Positions 10,875 through 19,990 of a stretch of 64,000 bases of DNA are shown one piece after another; position 1 is the stretch's first letter; each line of letters starts with the position of its first letter. A program made the translations under genes and the position numbers. The notes beneath the pieces are model-generated. The model was not told where the DNA came from. It made no database searches and saw only the letters and a list, made by a program, of their open reading frames with translations. Source of the DNA: Streptomyces griseorubiginosus (GTDB taxonomy: Bacteria; Actinomycetota; Actinomycetes; Streptomycetales; Streptomycetaceae); contig NZ_KQ948736.1 of NCBI RefSeq assembly GCF_001514195.1, forward strand, positions 974,600 to 1,038,599, in the 5' to 3' direction.

Positions 10875-13232
10875 ATGACACCTGAGCGATCCGTCCCTGC
10901 GGTGCCGACGGCCACGTACCGGCTCCAGTTGCAGCCCGAGTTCCCGTTCGGGGCCGCCGCGGCCGCCGTGCCGTACCTGGCCTCGCTCGGCGTCTCGCAT
11001 CTGCACCTGTCGCCCGTCCTGGAGGCCGTGCCCGGTTCGACGCACGGCTACGACGTCGTCGACCCCGCGCGGGTGCGCGAGGAGCTGGGCGGCGAGGACG
11101 GGCTGCGGGCGCTGTCCCACACCGCGCGGGAGCACGGGCTGGGCCTGGTGCTGGACATCGTGCCGAACCACATGGCGATGGCCCCGCGCCACAACCGCGC
11201 CCTGTGGGAGGTGCTGCGGGAGGGCCCGAAGTCGCCGTACGCGCGCTGGTTCGACATCGACTGGGAGGCGCAGGACGGCCAGGTGCTGCTGCCGGTGCTG
11301 GGGCGCCCGGTCGGCGCGGAGCTGGGCAGCCTCACCGTGGACGGCGATGTCCTGCGCTACCACGACCACGTCTTCCCGCTCCGCGAAGGCACCGGGGAGC
11401 TGCCGCTGCCGCAGCTCCTGGACGCGCAGTGGTACCGCCTCGGCTGGTGGCGGCTGGCCCGTACGGAACTCAACTACCGGCGCTTCTTCAGCATCTCCGA
11501 GCTGATCGGGGTGCGGGTGGAGGACCCGGAGGTGTTCGAGGCCACCCACGGCAAGGTCCTCCAGCTGCTGCACGAGGGCGTGGTGGACGGGCTGCGGATC
11601 GACCACCCGGACGGCCTCGCGGACCCCGACGGCTACCTCCTGCGGCTGCACGAGGCGACCGGCGGCCGCTGGACGGTCGTGGAGAAGATCCTCGCCGACG
11701 GTGAGCACCTGCCCGCCTCCTGGCCGGTGGCCGGGACGACCGGCTACGACGCCCTCAGACACCTCGACGGACTCTTCACGGACCCGGCGGGGTTCGGAGA
11801 GCTCCTCGGCCAGTACCGGCGGTTCGCGGCCCCCCAGACGGACCGTGGCGGCGACTGGGCGGCGACGGTACGGCGGGCGGCGTACAAGGTGATCACGCAC
11901 GAGCTGGCGGCCGAGACCGAGCGGCTGACCCGGGCGGCGGTCCGCGTGTGCGCCGCGTCCCCGGAGCCCGCGTTGCGCGACCGGGCGCCCTGGGCGCTGC
12001 GCACCGCGCTGGTGGAGCTCCTGGTGCGGATGGAGGTCTACCGGCCCTACGCATCCTCGGACGCCGCCGCCGTGGTCACCGAGGAGGCGGCGGCCGAGGC
12101 GCGGCTCGCCTTCGCGGTCCCCGAGGAGGCGGAGGCCGTCGACGTCGTACGGGATCTGGTGCTGGGGCGGGCCGGCGACGGGCCGGAGCACGTGGAGTTC
12201 CGGACCCGGTTCGCGCAGACGTCGTCGGCGCTGCGGGCCAAGTCCGTGGAGGACACGGCGTTCTACCGGTACGTGCCGCTGCTGTCGGCGACCGAGGTCG
12301 GCGGGAACCCCGGGCGCCCGGCGGTCTCCCCGGACGAGTTCCACGCGTACTGCGCGCGCGTGCAGCGCGACTGGCCGCTGACCGGGATCGTCGCCTCGAC
12401 GCACGACACCAAGCGCAGCGCGGATGTGCGGGCCGCGCTGGCCGTGCTCACCGAGTGCCCCGGGTGGTGGGCGGACACGCTCGCGGAGGTGACGCGCACC
12501 GGCGACGGAGTGCCGGACGCGCAACTGGCGTGGGCCGCCTGGCAGACGGTCTTCGGGCTCGGCCCCGCGGAGCCCGGGCGGGTGCGGGAGGCGCTGCTGA
12601 AGCATGTGCGCGAGGCGGGCCTGTACACGAGCTGGACGGAGCAGGAGCCGGCCTACGAGGAGGCGGTGGCGGCGTTCGTCGCGGCCGGGCCGTGCGGGCC
12701 CCAGGGCGAGCGGGTGGCCGAGCTGCGCAGCCGGCTGCGGCCGCACATCCAGGCCAATGTGCTGGGTGCGGCCCTGGTGCAGCTGACCATGCCGGGGGTG
12801 CCCGACGTGTACCAGGGCACCGAGGGCGAGTACCTGGCCCTGGTGGACCCGGACAACCGCCGGGCCGTGCGGTTCCCGCCGGAGGACTCCGGCGACAAGG
12901 ACGCGCTCACCGCGGCGGCGCTGCGGCTGCGCAGGCGGCGGCCGGAGGTCTTCGGGACGTCGGCGGCCTATGAGCCACTGGCCGCCGAGGGGCCCGCCGC
13001 GGGGCACTGCGTGGCCTTCACGCGCTCCGGGGAGGTGCTCACGGCGGTGACCCGGCTGTCGCTGCGGCTGGCGGAGGCGGGCGGCTGGGGGGAGACGGTG
13101 CTGCCGCTGCCGGCCGGGGTGTGGAGCGACGTGCTGGTGCCGGAGCGGGAGTTCTCGGGACAGGTACTGCTGGCGGACCTGTTCGGCGCGTCACCGGTGG
13201 CGCTGCTGGAGCGGAGGGCTGCGGCCGGGTGA
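10875..13232 (+). CDS. treY: Malto-oligosyltrehalose synthase TreY
   Basis: A 785-aa GH13 enzyme that turns the reducing end of a maltodextrin into an alpha,alpha-1,1 linkage. It begins TATYRLQLQPEFPFG, typical of TreY. GH13 motifs are DIVPNHM, GLRIDHPDGL (nucleophile Asp), WTVVEKIL (acid/base Glu) and ASTHDTKRS. The ribosome site before the ATG is weak. Length fits the family. It follows glgX; the partner treZ lies about 4.3 kb downstream on the same strand, past an inserted peptidase/inhibitor block. Its stop codon lies inside the first unit of a 32-bp tandem repeat. Confidence 0.96.
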   Translation: MTPERSVPAVPTATYRLQLQPEFPFGAAAAAVPYLASLGVSHLHLSPVLEAVPGSTHGYDVVDPARVREELGGEDGLRALSHTAREHGLGLVLDIVPNHMAMAPRHNRALWEVLREGPKSPYARWFDIDWEAQDGQVLLPVLGRPVGAELGSLTVDGDVLRYHDHVFPLREGTGELPLPQLLDAQWYRLGWWRLARTELNYRRFFSISELIGVRVEDPEVFEATHGKVLQLLHEGVVDGLRIDHPDGLADPDGYLLRLHEATGGRWTVVEKILADGEHLPASWPVAGTTGYDALRHLDGLFTDPAGFGELLGQYRRFAAPQTDRGGDWAATVRRAAYKVITHELAAETERLTRAAVRVCAASPEPALRDRAPWALRTALVELLVRMEVYRPYASSDAAAVVTEEAAAEARLAFAVPEEAEAVDVVRDLVLGRAGDGPEHVEFRTRFAQTSSALRAKSVEDTAFYRYVPLLSATEVGGNPGRPAVSPDEFHAYCARVQRDWPLTGIVASTHDTKRSADVRAALAVLTECPGWWADTLAEVTRTGDGVPDAQLAWAAWQTVFGLGPAEPGRVREALLKHVREAGLYTSWTEQEPAYEEAVAAFVAAGPCGPQGERVAELRSRLRPHIQANVLGAALVQLTMPGVPDVYQGTEGEYLALVDPDNRRAVRFPPEDSGDKDALTAAALRLRRRRPEVFGTSAAYEPLAAEGPAAGHCVAFTRSGEVLTAVTRLSLRLAEAGGWGETVLPLPAGVWSDVLVPEREFSGQVLLADLFGASPVALLERRAAAG

Positions 13233-13420
13233 GCGTGGGCCGTGGTCGGGGCACGGCCGGGTGAGCACGGGCCTCGGTCGGAGCACGCCGGGTGAGCGCG
13301 GGCCGTGGTCGGGGCACAGCCGGGAGAGCCCGGGCCATGGTCGGAGCACGGCCGGGTGAGCGCGGGCCGCGGTCGGGGCACGGCCGGGTGAGCGCGGGCC
13401 ATAGTCGGAGCACGGCCGAC
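13223..13420. repeat. 32-bp tandem repeat, six copies, overlapping the end of treY
   Basis: Six head-to-tail copies (one of them 31 bp) of a unit beginning GGCCGGGTGAGC and ending GGTCGGGGCAC. They start at 13223, 13255, 13287, 13318, 13350 and 13382, with a 7-bp remnant at the end. The treY stop TGA is part of copy 1. No spacers separate the units, so this is not a CRISPR array. The rest of the gap to 13623 has no convincing gene. Confidence 0.9.
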
Positions 13421-13623
13421 CCGTCCTGAGGGCGTCGGACCTGCGTGAGCGCCGGGCGGGGGCCTCGGGTGCGGGGGCGCGGGCTCCCTTCGGCGGCCAT
13501 GGTTGTGCCCGCCGTCGGCGCCTTGCCTCCGGGCGCCCCCTGGCGCCTCCCCCTCGGCGTCCTTGACAGCTCAACCGGACCGTGGGGTACTGCGGATTGC
13601 GAGGCCGGTCGGACAGGTCGGGG

Positions 13624-14880
13624 GTGAGTCTCCTGCCGGAGCTGCGCTACCCCACGGTGCCCGAACTTGTGCTGTCCGCAGGGACGTTGGCCGCCGGGCG
13701 ACCCGGTGTCTGCCGACTGCGGCAGGTGGGTGTCTCGCGCGCGGGCAGGCCCCTGCACCTGCTGTCGGTCGGCCACGCCCGGCGGGCCGTCCTGGTGGTC
13801 GCGGGCGCCCACGCCAACGAACCCACCGGCGGCCCCGCGGCGCTGGCGGTGGCCGAACGGGTGCTGGCCGAGCGGCAGTTGCGGGCGGACACCTCCTGGC
13901 ACTTCCTGCTGTGCGCGGATCCGGACGGGGCGAGTCTCCATGTCACCCCGGCGCCCCGCAGTCTGTTCGACTATCACCTCGGGTTCTTCCGGCCGGCCGG
14001 TGCGGAGCAGCCGGAGTGGGCGCCGTCGATGCTGCCGCCCGACCGGCTGCCGCCCGAGACCCGCGCGCTGACCGCGGTGATCGACGAACTGCGGCCCTAC
14101 CTCCAGGTGACCCTGCACGGCACCGATCTGGGCGGCAGCTGGGTGCAGTTGACGAAGGACGTCCCCGGTCTCGCCGAGCCGTTCGCCAAGTCCGCGGCGG
14201 AGTTGCACATTCCGGTGGAGACCGGCGCCTCGGACGCGGCAGGCTGGCCGGCGTCGGGGCCGGGGGTGCATGTGATGCCGGCACCGGGCGCGGGATCGGC
14301 GTACCCGAGCATGCCGGACGACGCCCGGCACAGCACCTGGTACCACGCGCACCGCTACGGCGGTCTCACCGCGGTCGTCGAGGTGCCGATGTGGGCGAGC
14401 GACCTGGTGGACGATCCGGCACCGCATCCGGCCCCGGCGGCGGCGATGCGGCGGCTGGCGGGCCGGCTGCTGCGGCAGGCCCGGACGGTGGAGCGGGTGC
14501 TCGGGGACGCGCGGCCGCGTCTCGAAGGAGTGGACGGGCCCCTGCTGCGGGCCGCCACCTGGGGTCTGGAGCTGGTGCCGGGACTGGCCGCGGACTGGAT
14601 CCACACCCGCCCCGCCGACGAGACCCGCGCGTACATCGGCAGTGTGGACGCGTTCTCCCGGCGGCTGCCCCTGCGGGTGGCGGCCATGCTGCTGCGGGTC
14701 CTCCGGGAGAACGACGACCGCGCCGCGCCACGCCTCGAACACCTCGTCAGGCTCTGGAGCGACGCCTTCGCGGAGCGTTTCCGGGCCCGCTGGGTGCCGT
14801 TGGAGCACCAGGTGGAGCACCAGGCCCGCACGGTCGTGACGGTGGCCCTGCACGCGCGGGAACGGGCGGATCGAGGGTGA
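13624..14880 (+). CDS. M14-family zinc carboxypeptidase (paralogue 1)
   Basis: A 418-aa metallocarboxypeptidase without signal peptide, so probably cytosolic. Zinc ligands are His and Glu of AHANEP (HxxE) and a distal His in LHGTDLGG. The likely catalytic Glu is in VVEVPMW. The GTG at 13624 was chosen by comparison with the paralogue at 15344-16708, which starts at the same point (LRYPTV follows within a few residues). The two proteins align along their length and converge on an SSI-type inhibitor gene. Related enzymes remove C-terminal residues or cleave cell-wall peptides; the substrate is unknown. Confidence 0.9.
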   Translation: MSLLPELRYPTVPELVLSAGTLAAGRPGVCRLRQVGVSRAGRPLHLLSVGHARRAVLVVAGAHANEPTGGPAALAVAERVLAERQLRADTSWHFLLCADPDGASLHVTPAPRSLFDYHLGFFRPAGAEQPEWAPSMLPPDRLPPETRALTAVIDELRPYLQVTLHGTDLGGSWVQLTKDVPGLAEPFAKSAAELHIPVETGASDAAGWPASGPGVHVMPAPGAGSAYPSMPDDARHSTWYHAHRYGGLTAVVEVPMWASDLVDDPAPHPAPAAAMRRLAGRLLRQARTVERVLGDARPRLEGVDGPLLRAATWGLELVPGLAADWIHTRPADETRAYIGSVDAFSRRLPLRVAAMLLRVLRENDDRAAPRLEHLVRLWSDAFAERFRARWVPLEHQVEHQARTVVTVALHARERADRG

Positions 14881-14924
14881 CGCGGCGCCACGCGCGCGTG
14901 CGTCCGTGCTTCGCTGCGGGCGGG

Positions 14925-15347
14925 TCAGCTCTCCAGCGCGAACACCGCCCCGGTCCGTGCCTCCATCAGGCACGTGTTGGAGAAGCTCTGGCGGTACTCG
15001 ACGGGCCGGCCGTTCCACTGTCCGCGCGCCTGGACGGTGACGGGCGCGTAGAGCATCGGGCAGAGGACGTCGGCGGCCGGAAGGGCGCCGATGTCGCCGT
15101 CGGCCGCGTCGAGCTGGGCGCAGGCCTCGGCGGCGCGGCCGTGGCCCTGGGGCGGGTCGCACAGCAGGAGGGTGCCGCGGGTGTCGCTGGAGCGGCTGTC
15201 GCCCTTGGTGACCATGAGGTAGAGGTAGTCGCCGCCGGACCGGTCCCCGGCCGAGACGGGGGCCGCGGCGGCCAGCAGGACGGCCGCCGCCGTCAGTCCG
15301 GTGCGGGCCGCTCGTCGCAGTGCTGTCGCTGTGTGGGTGTGCGTCAT
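14925..15347 (-). CDS. Subtilisin inhibitor-like protein (SSI family, I16)
   Basis: A 140-aa secreted serine-protease inhibitor with a signal peptide of about 33 residues (cleavage near VSAGD). Four cysteines fit the two SSI disulfides. The reactive loop reads LCPMLYAPV, so P1 is Met and P1' Leu, as in classic SSI (CPMVYDP), which blocks subtilisin-like enzymes. The ATG at 15347 overlaps the TGA of the upstream M14 gene (ATGA), indicating translational coupling. Its natural target may be an endogenous secreted subtilase; one is encoded about 20 kb away at 34962-36746. Confidence 0.94.
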   Translation of the reverse strand: MTHTHTATALRRAARTGLTAAAVLLAAAAPVSAGDRSGGDYLYLMVTKGDSRSSDTRGTLLLCDPPQGHGRAAEACAQLDAADGDIGALPAADVLCPMLYAPVTVQARGQWNGRPVEYRQSFSNTCLMEARTGAVFALES

Positions 15348-16708
15348 TCCCGATGCATCGGCACGGCGGCCTCGGATCCCCACCCGGGCTCACCCGAACG
15401 GGAGCGCGCGGGCGCGTGCCGTACGGCGAGGTCGAAGGCGGCGAGCACGACCCGGGACTGGTACTCGATCTGGCGCGGGACCGGGATCCAGCGGGCCCCG
15501 CAGCCGTCCCGGTAGTCGGCGCACCACAGGTCGATGAGCCGGTCCAGCTCCGGCAGCGCACCGGCCGGGTCGGTGCCCGCACGGATCACGAGCTGGTGGA
15601 GGAGTCCCGCGGTGCGCAGGGCGAGACGCCGGCCCGCGATGCGCAGGGCGGCCAGGTGGCCGGCGCTGAGCGGGGGCAGCGGGCGGGCGGTGTCGGTGAC
15701 GTCGGGATCCCAGGCGTCGGCGAGCCCGGGGCAGACCAGTAAATAGTCCTCGACCGGGGCGAGCAGCCGGGCGGCGTCCGGGGCGTCCGAGACATACGGG
15801 CGGATCCGCGCCAGGACGTCCTCGAGGAGCCGCGCGTCGCGGCGCAGGGTGTGGCTGACGGTCCGCAGGACGGCGGGCGCGTCGGCCGGCAGGCCCGCGT
15901 CCTCGACGGCGGCCACGCCCCACATGGGGGCTTCGACGACGGCCGTGACGGTGCCGTACGGGTGCGGGTGGTACCAGGTCGACTCGACGGCGGCTTCCGT
16001 TATGGCGGCGGCCAGGTCACCGCGGCGGGGTGGCGGGATCCGGTAGACGGCGGGGCCCAGGCACGGCCAGTAGAGCGTGTCGTACGGGCCGAACTCGCGC
16101 GGGATGTGCAGCTCGGCGGCGGTGTGGGCGACGTGGCGGGCGAGGCCGGGCAGATCGCGGGTGAGTTCGACGAAGCCGCCGCCGACGTCGACGCCGTGCA
16201 GGGAGCACTGGAGGAAGGGGCGCAGTTCGTCCTGGAGGGCGAGGAGGGTGCGGGTCTCCGGCAGCGCGGCGGCCTGTGCGCCGTCCGGGAGCCATTCCGG
16301 CTGTTCGCCGAAACCGGGCCGGAAGAACTTCCGGAAGTAGCGGTCGAGGGAGTACGGGCCGCGCAGCCAGCCCTCGTTGCGGCGCAGGCCGTCGGGGTCG
16401 AGGCAGAGCAGGAGGTTCCAGGTGGCGTCGGCCCCGGCGGTGAGGCGGGCATCGGCCAGGGCCCGCTCGGCGAGTCTGAGGACGGTGCCGCCGCCCACGG
16501 GCTCGTTGGCGTGCGGTCCGGCGACGACGAGGGCCTGGCGGCTGCCGTGGCCGACGGAGAGCAGCCACAGGGGGCTGCCGGCACGTGAGGTGCCGACCCG
16601 GCGCAGCCGGGCGTCCGCGGGATGGCGGGCGACGAGTGACGCGGCCCGTGCGCCCAGCTCGTCGACGGTCGGGTAACGGAGGAGGGGCGGCAGGGCACAC
16701 CTCCACAA
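15344..16708 (-). CDS. M14-family zinc carboxypeptidase (paralogue 2), contains a TTA codon
   Basis: A 454-aa paralogue of the enzyme at 13624-14880. Zinc site HxxE in PHANEPVGG, third ligand in LHGVDVGG, catalytic Glu in VVEAPMW. No signal peptide. TTG at 16708 is used here, but a CTG at 16693 with GGAGG six bases upstream is a strong alternative. Codon 323 is TTA (15742-15740), so translation should need the bldA tRNA. The stop overlaps the SSI start, which would carry this dependence over to the inhibitor. An inverted repeat lies about 55 bp upstream. Confidence 0.9.
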   Translation of the reverse strand: MWRCALPPLLRYPTVDELGARAASLVARHPADARLRRVGTSRAGSPLWLLSVGHGSRQALVVAGPHANEPVGGGTVLRLAERALADARLTAGADATWNLLLCLDPDGLRRNEGWLRGPYSLDRYFRKFFRPGFGEQPEWLPDGAQAAALPETRTLLALQDELRPFLQCSLHGVDVGGGFVELTRDLPGLARHVAHTAAELHIPREFGPYDTLYWPCLGPAVYRIPPPRRGDLAAAITEAAVESTWYHPHPYGTVTAVVEAPMWGVAAVEDAGLPADAPAVLRTVSHTLRRDARLLEDVLARIRPYVSDAPDAARLLAPVEDYLLVCPGLADAWDPDVTDTARPLPPLSAGHLAALRIAGRRLALRTAGLLHQLVIRAGTDPAGALPELDRLIDLWCADYRDGCGARWIPVPRQIEYQSRVVLAAFDLAVRHAPARSRSGEPGWGSEAAVPMHRE

Positions 16709-16762
16709 TGTGGTGCCGTCGGTTCACCTGGTGTGCATGGTGTACGCACAGTCAGTCACGAC

Positions 16763-16778
16763 TTGACGGTCACGTCAA
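16763..16778. promoter_or_regulatory. Palindrome TTGACG-N4-CGTCAA upstream of the M14/SSI operon
   Basis: Perfect 6-bp arms around GTCA, 55 bp before the M14 start. Each arm also reads as a -35-like TTGACG, so the site could be a promoter element, an operator, or both. No convincing -10 was identified. Confidence 0.35.
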
Positions 16779-16846
16779 CACCGTGCGGAGGAAAGGACTT
16801 TGGGCCGCGACGGCACGTAAAGCCCAGGCCAGAGGTGAGCTTGGGC

Positions 16847-17398
16847 TCAGTTGACCGCGAGCCGGTAGGCCATCCGCCCGAACCCGACCTGGTCGCCCTC
16901 GCGGACGACGGCGGCACCGATGACCCGACGGCCGTTGACCGTGGTGCCGTTGGTGGAGCCGAGGTCGCGCAGCACCCACATACCGCCCTGACGGCTGAGT
17001 TCGGCGTGCACGCGGGAGACCGTCTCGTGGGTCAGCCTGAGCCCGTTGGCCGGGTCCCGGCCGATGCGCAGCGCGTGACCGCTGCCGGGGTGCGGCAGCA
17101 GCAGCTTGGGCAGCCGCTCGGCCTGCCACGCCCTGCGCAGCCGTACGGTGAAGCCGGAGACGGCCTCGACGGTGCCGAACACCAGCCGGGCGACGCGGTT
17201 CTCCTGGGGCAGGTCGGCGGTGAGCGCGGCGAGTTCCTCGGACCGGCGGGCGACGAGGGCCAGTTCCATGCGGCGCACGAAGGTGTCGTGCGACAGACGG
17301 CCCATGGCGACGCCGTCACGGAGCACCTTCAGCGCCTTGTCGCGCTCCACGTCGGAGAGCCGCGCGGGGTACGTGTTGAACTCGAAGGACGACGTCAC
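16847..17398 (-). CDS. DUF1707-FHA domain protein
   Basis: A 183-aa protein. The N-terminal DUF1707 segment has the typical words RLSDVERDKALKVLRDGVA and GRLSHDTFVRRME. The C-terminal forkhead-associated domain is near residues 100-180, with phosphothreonine-binding residues in IGRDPANGL, TVSRVHAEL and GSTNGTTVNG. FHA domains bind phosphothreonine peptides, usually products of Ser/Thr kinases; no kinase gene is in the window. The GTG at 17398 is chosen because DUF1707 starts directly after it; no Shine-Dalgarno is seen, so the mRNA may be leaderless. It is divergent from treZ. Confidence 0.92.
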   Translation of the reverse strand: MTSSFEFNTYPARLSDVERDKALKVLRDGVAMGRLSHDTFVRRMELALVARRSEELAALTADLPQENRVARLVFGTVEAVSGFTVRLRRAWQAERLPKLLLPHPGSGHALRIGRDPANGLRLTHETVSRVHAELSRQGGMWVLRDLGSTNGTTVNGRRVIGAAVVREGDQVGFGRMAYRLAVN

Positions 17399-17570
17399 GT
17401 TCGTGATTGTCGGGCAGTGAACCCCGGGTGTCCAGAAAACGAGACAACGGCCGCCCCGCGCGCGTACCCGACGACACCTGCGGCAAAGGGGCTGATTCAG
17501 AGGCGGATTGATCGCGTTTGACGCACCATGGACGGGCTGGATCCGGATGAGCCGACGAAGGGGACCGTCC

Positions 17571-19316
17571 GTGCAGTTCGAGGTGTGGGCACCGCAGGCC
17601 GGCCGTGTGACGCTCCATTGCGAGGGCGCCACGCGCGCGTTGGAACGCGATCCGGAGCGCGCGGGATGGTGGCGGACGGAGGCGGAGGCCACGGACGGCA
17701 CCCGCTACGGCTACGCGCTGGACGAGGGCCCGGTGCTGCCCGACCCGCGCTCGCGGCGCCAGCCGGACGGACCGGACGGGCTCAGCGCGGTCGTCGAGCA
17801 CGAGCGCTACGCCTGGCGCAGCCGGTGGACCGGCCGCCCCCTGCCGGGCGCGGTCCTGTACGAGCTGCACGTGGGCACCTACACGCCCGAGGGCACCCTG
17901 GACGCGGCCGCCGCCCGCCTGGAGCACCTCGTCGAACTCGGCGTGAGCCACGTCGAGTTGATGCCCCTGTGTCCCTTCCCGGGGCGGCACGGCTGGGGGT
18001 ACGAGGGGGTCTCCCTGTGGGCGGTGCACGAGCCCTACGGCGGTCCCGAGGCCCTGAAGCGTTTCGTGGACCGGGCGCATGAGCTGGGCCTCGGGGTCGT
18101 GCTGGACGTGGTGCACAACCACCTGGGGCCGTCGGGCAACTACCTGCCCGCCTTCGGGCCGTACTTCACGGACACGCATCACACTCCCTGGGGTTCCGCG
18201 GTCAACCTGGACGCGCCGGGCTCGGACGAGGTGCGCGCCTATCTGCTGGGCAGCGCGCTCTCCTGGCTGCGGGACTACCGGATCGACGGACTGCGCCTGG
18301 ACGCCGTGCACGCGCTGGCGGACACCCGCGCCTGCCACTTCCTGGAGGAGCTGTCGACGGCGGTCGACGCCCTCTCGGCCGACCTGGGGCGGCCGCTGTT
18401 CCTGATCGCCGAGTCCGATCTCAACGACCCCCGGCTCATCACCCCCCGCGCCGAGGGGGGTCTCGGGCTGCACGCGCAGTGGAACGACGACTTCCACCAC
18501 GCCCTGCACACCGCGCTCACCGGCGAGTCCCAGGGCTACTACGCCGACTTCGCCCGCGCACCCCTGGCGTCGCTCGCCAAGACCCTCACCGGCGGCTACT
18601 TCCACGACGGCACCTGGTCCAGCTTCCGGGGCCGCAGCCACGGGCGTCCGCTGGACCGCACCCGCACGGCCGGGCACCGGCTGCTCGGCTACTCCCAGAC
18701 CCACGACCAGATCGGCAACCGCGCCCAGGGCGACCGGCTGGCGGCGTCCCTCTCCCCCGGCCTCGCGGCCTGCGCGGCAGCGCTGGTGCTGACCGCGCCC
18801 TTCACTCCCATGCTGTTCATGGGCGAGGAGTGGGCGGCGGGCACCCCCTGGCAGTTCTTCACCGACCACACCGATCCCGAACTCGCCGAGGCCGTACGGC
18901 GGGGCCGGCGACGGGAGTTCGCGGAGCACGGCTGGGCCGAGGAGGACGTGCCCGACCCGCAGGACCCGGCGACCCGGGACCGTTCCTGCCTCGACTGGTC
19001 CGAGCTCGACCGGGAACCCCACGCGCGGGTGCTGGCCTGGTACCGCCGGCTCCTGGCGCTGCGCCACGAACAGCCGGACCTCACCGACCCCGACCTCGCC
19101 GACACCAAGATCGCCCATGACGAGGGCCGTCGCTGGCTCGCCTTCCGCCGCGGGGACGTCCGGGTCGCCGTGAACCTCGCGAAGTCGACGGCGGCCATCC
19201 CCCTCGGGCCCCGCGAGGCCCGCGTCCTGGCGGCCTGGGAGCCGGTGGAGGCGCCGGGCACGGACGGGGTGCTGCATGTTCCCGGCGAGTCGTGCGTGGT
19301 GCTGCTCCAGGCCTGA
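17571..19316 (+). CDS. treZ: Malto-oligosyltrehalose trehalohydrolase TreZ
   Basis: A 581-aa GH13 enzyme that releases trehalose from the maltooligosyltrehalose made by TreY. It has the expected N-terminal beta domain (QFEVWAPQAGRVTL). Barrel motifs are DVVHNHLGPSGNY, GLRLDAVHAL (nucleophile), FLIAESDLND (acid/base) and SQTHDQIGNR. The GTG at 17571 has GAAGGGGA upstream and gives the family N-terminus. With glgX and treY it completes the TreXYZ pathway for making trehalose, a spore and desiccation protectant in Streptomyces. It stands apart from treY, so it probably has its own promoter. Confidence 0.96.
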   Translation: MQFEVWAPQAGRVTLHCEGATRALERDPERAGWWRTEAEATDGTRYGYALDEGPVLPDPRSRRQPDGPDGLSAVVEHERYAWRSRWTGRPLPGAVLYELHVGTYTPEGTLDAAAARLEHLVELGVSHVELMPLCPFPGRHGWGYEGVSLWAVHEPYGGPEALKRFVDRAHELGLGVVLDVVHNHLGPSGNYLPAFGPYFTDTHHTPWGSAVNLDAPGSDEVRAYLLGSALSWLRDYRIDGLRLDAVHALADTRACHFLEELSTAVDALSADLGRPLFLIAESDLNDPRLITPRAEGGLGLHAQWNDDFHHALHTALTGESQGYYADFARAPLASLAKTLTGGYFHDGTWSSFRGRSHGRPLDRTRTAGHRLLGYSQTHDQIGNRAQGDRLAASLSPGLAACAAALVLTAPFTPMLFMGEEWAAGTPWQFFTDHTDPELAEAVRRGRRREFAEHGWAEEDVPDPQDPATRDRSCLDWSELDREPHARVLAWYRRLLALRHEQPDLTDPDLADTKIAHDEGRRWLAFRRGDVRVAVNLAKSTAAIPLGPREARVLAAWEPVEAPGTDGVLHVPGESCVVLLQA

Positions 19317-19345
19317 CCTCACGGATGCCGCTTCGTCTCCCCGGC

Positions 19346-19873
19346 TCAGGCGAGGGCGGACACGGCGGGCGCTCCCTGGTGGCGGGCCCGTATGCGCAGG
19401 CCCCGGGCGACGATGACGCCGAGGCGGACGATGACCTCGCCGAAGGCCATGAGGATCAGGGCGGCCACCCAGGCCTGTCCGCTGGTGATGTCGTGGTCGG
19501 CGGAGAAGCGGGCGACGTGCGCCGCACCGGAGGCGTGGGAGGTCCAGACCGCGAAACCGAGGCGGAAGCCCATGCTGACCACCCACAGGGCCGCCGCGCC
19601 CCAGGTCGCCTTGACCCGTATGTGTCCGTCGGCGAACCGCACGCGGGTGATCAGGCCCCCTGCCAGGCCGAAGGCGACTCCGGTTGCGGCGAACAGCGCG
19701 ATCAGCAACGCGTCGTCGCCCGCCGTGGGGATGTGGTGGAGGTAGGTGGTCCCGGCCCAGGTGATCAGCGCGAGGGGCAGCAGGACCGTGCGAGGGGTCA
19801 GTCTCTCCTCGCGGAGCTGCCGGAAGACCACGAGGAGGAGCGCCACGTCGATGAGCCAGTCGGAGATCGTCAT
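19346..19873 (-). CDS. DUF1453-like integral membrane protein
   Basis: A 175-aa protein with about five hydrophobic segments, starting MTISDWLIDVALLLVVFRQL. The ATG at 19873 sits at the edge of the first helix, with a weak GAGG immediately upstream. The hydrophobic pattern and REERLTPRTVLLPLAL resemble DUF1453/CcdC-like membrane proteins of actinomycetes. No catalytic motif is visible. It converges on treZ with 29 bp between stops. Function unknown. Confidence 0.8.
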   Translation of the reverse strand: MTISDWLIDVALLLVVFRQLREERLTPRTVLLPLALITWAGTTYLHHIPTAGDDALLIALFAATGVAFGLAGGLITRVRFADGHIRVKATWGAAALWVVSMGFRLGFAVWTSHASGAAHVARFSADHDITSGQAWVAALILMAFGEVIVRLGVIVARGLRIRARHQGAPAVSALA

Positions 19874-19990
19874 GCCTCGACTATCCGGCTCGGGCACGGT
19901 CGTGCGCCTCGGCCCACGGGTGGACGGAGGGTGGAAATACGCAGGTGGAGACGGTCTGACGGAGGAGCCCACCCACGGGTGGAGGGCCTC

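Noticed and set aside
13223..13420. CRISPR array
   Set aside because: The 32-bp units are directly adjacent, with no spacers, and no cas gene is present.
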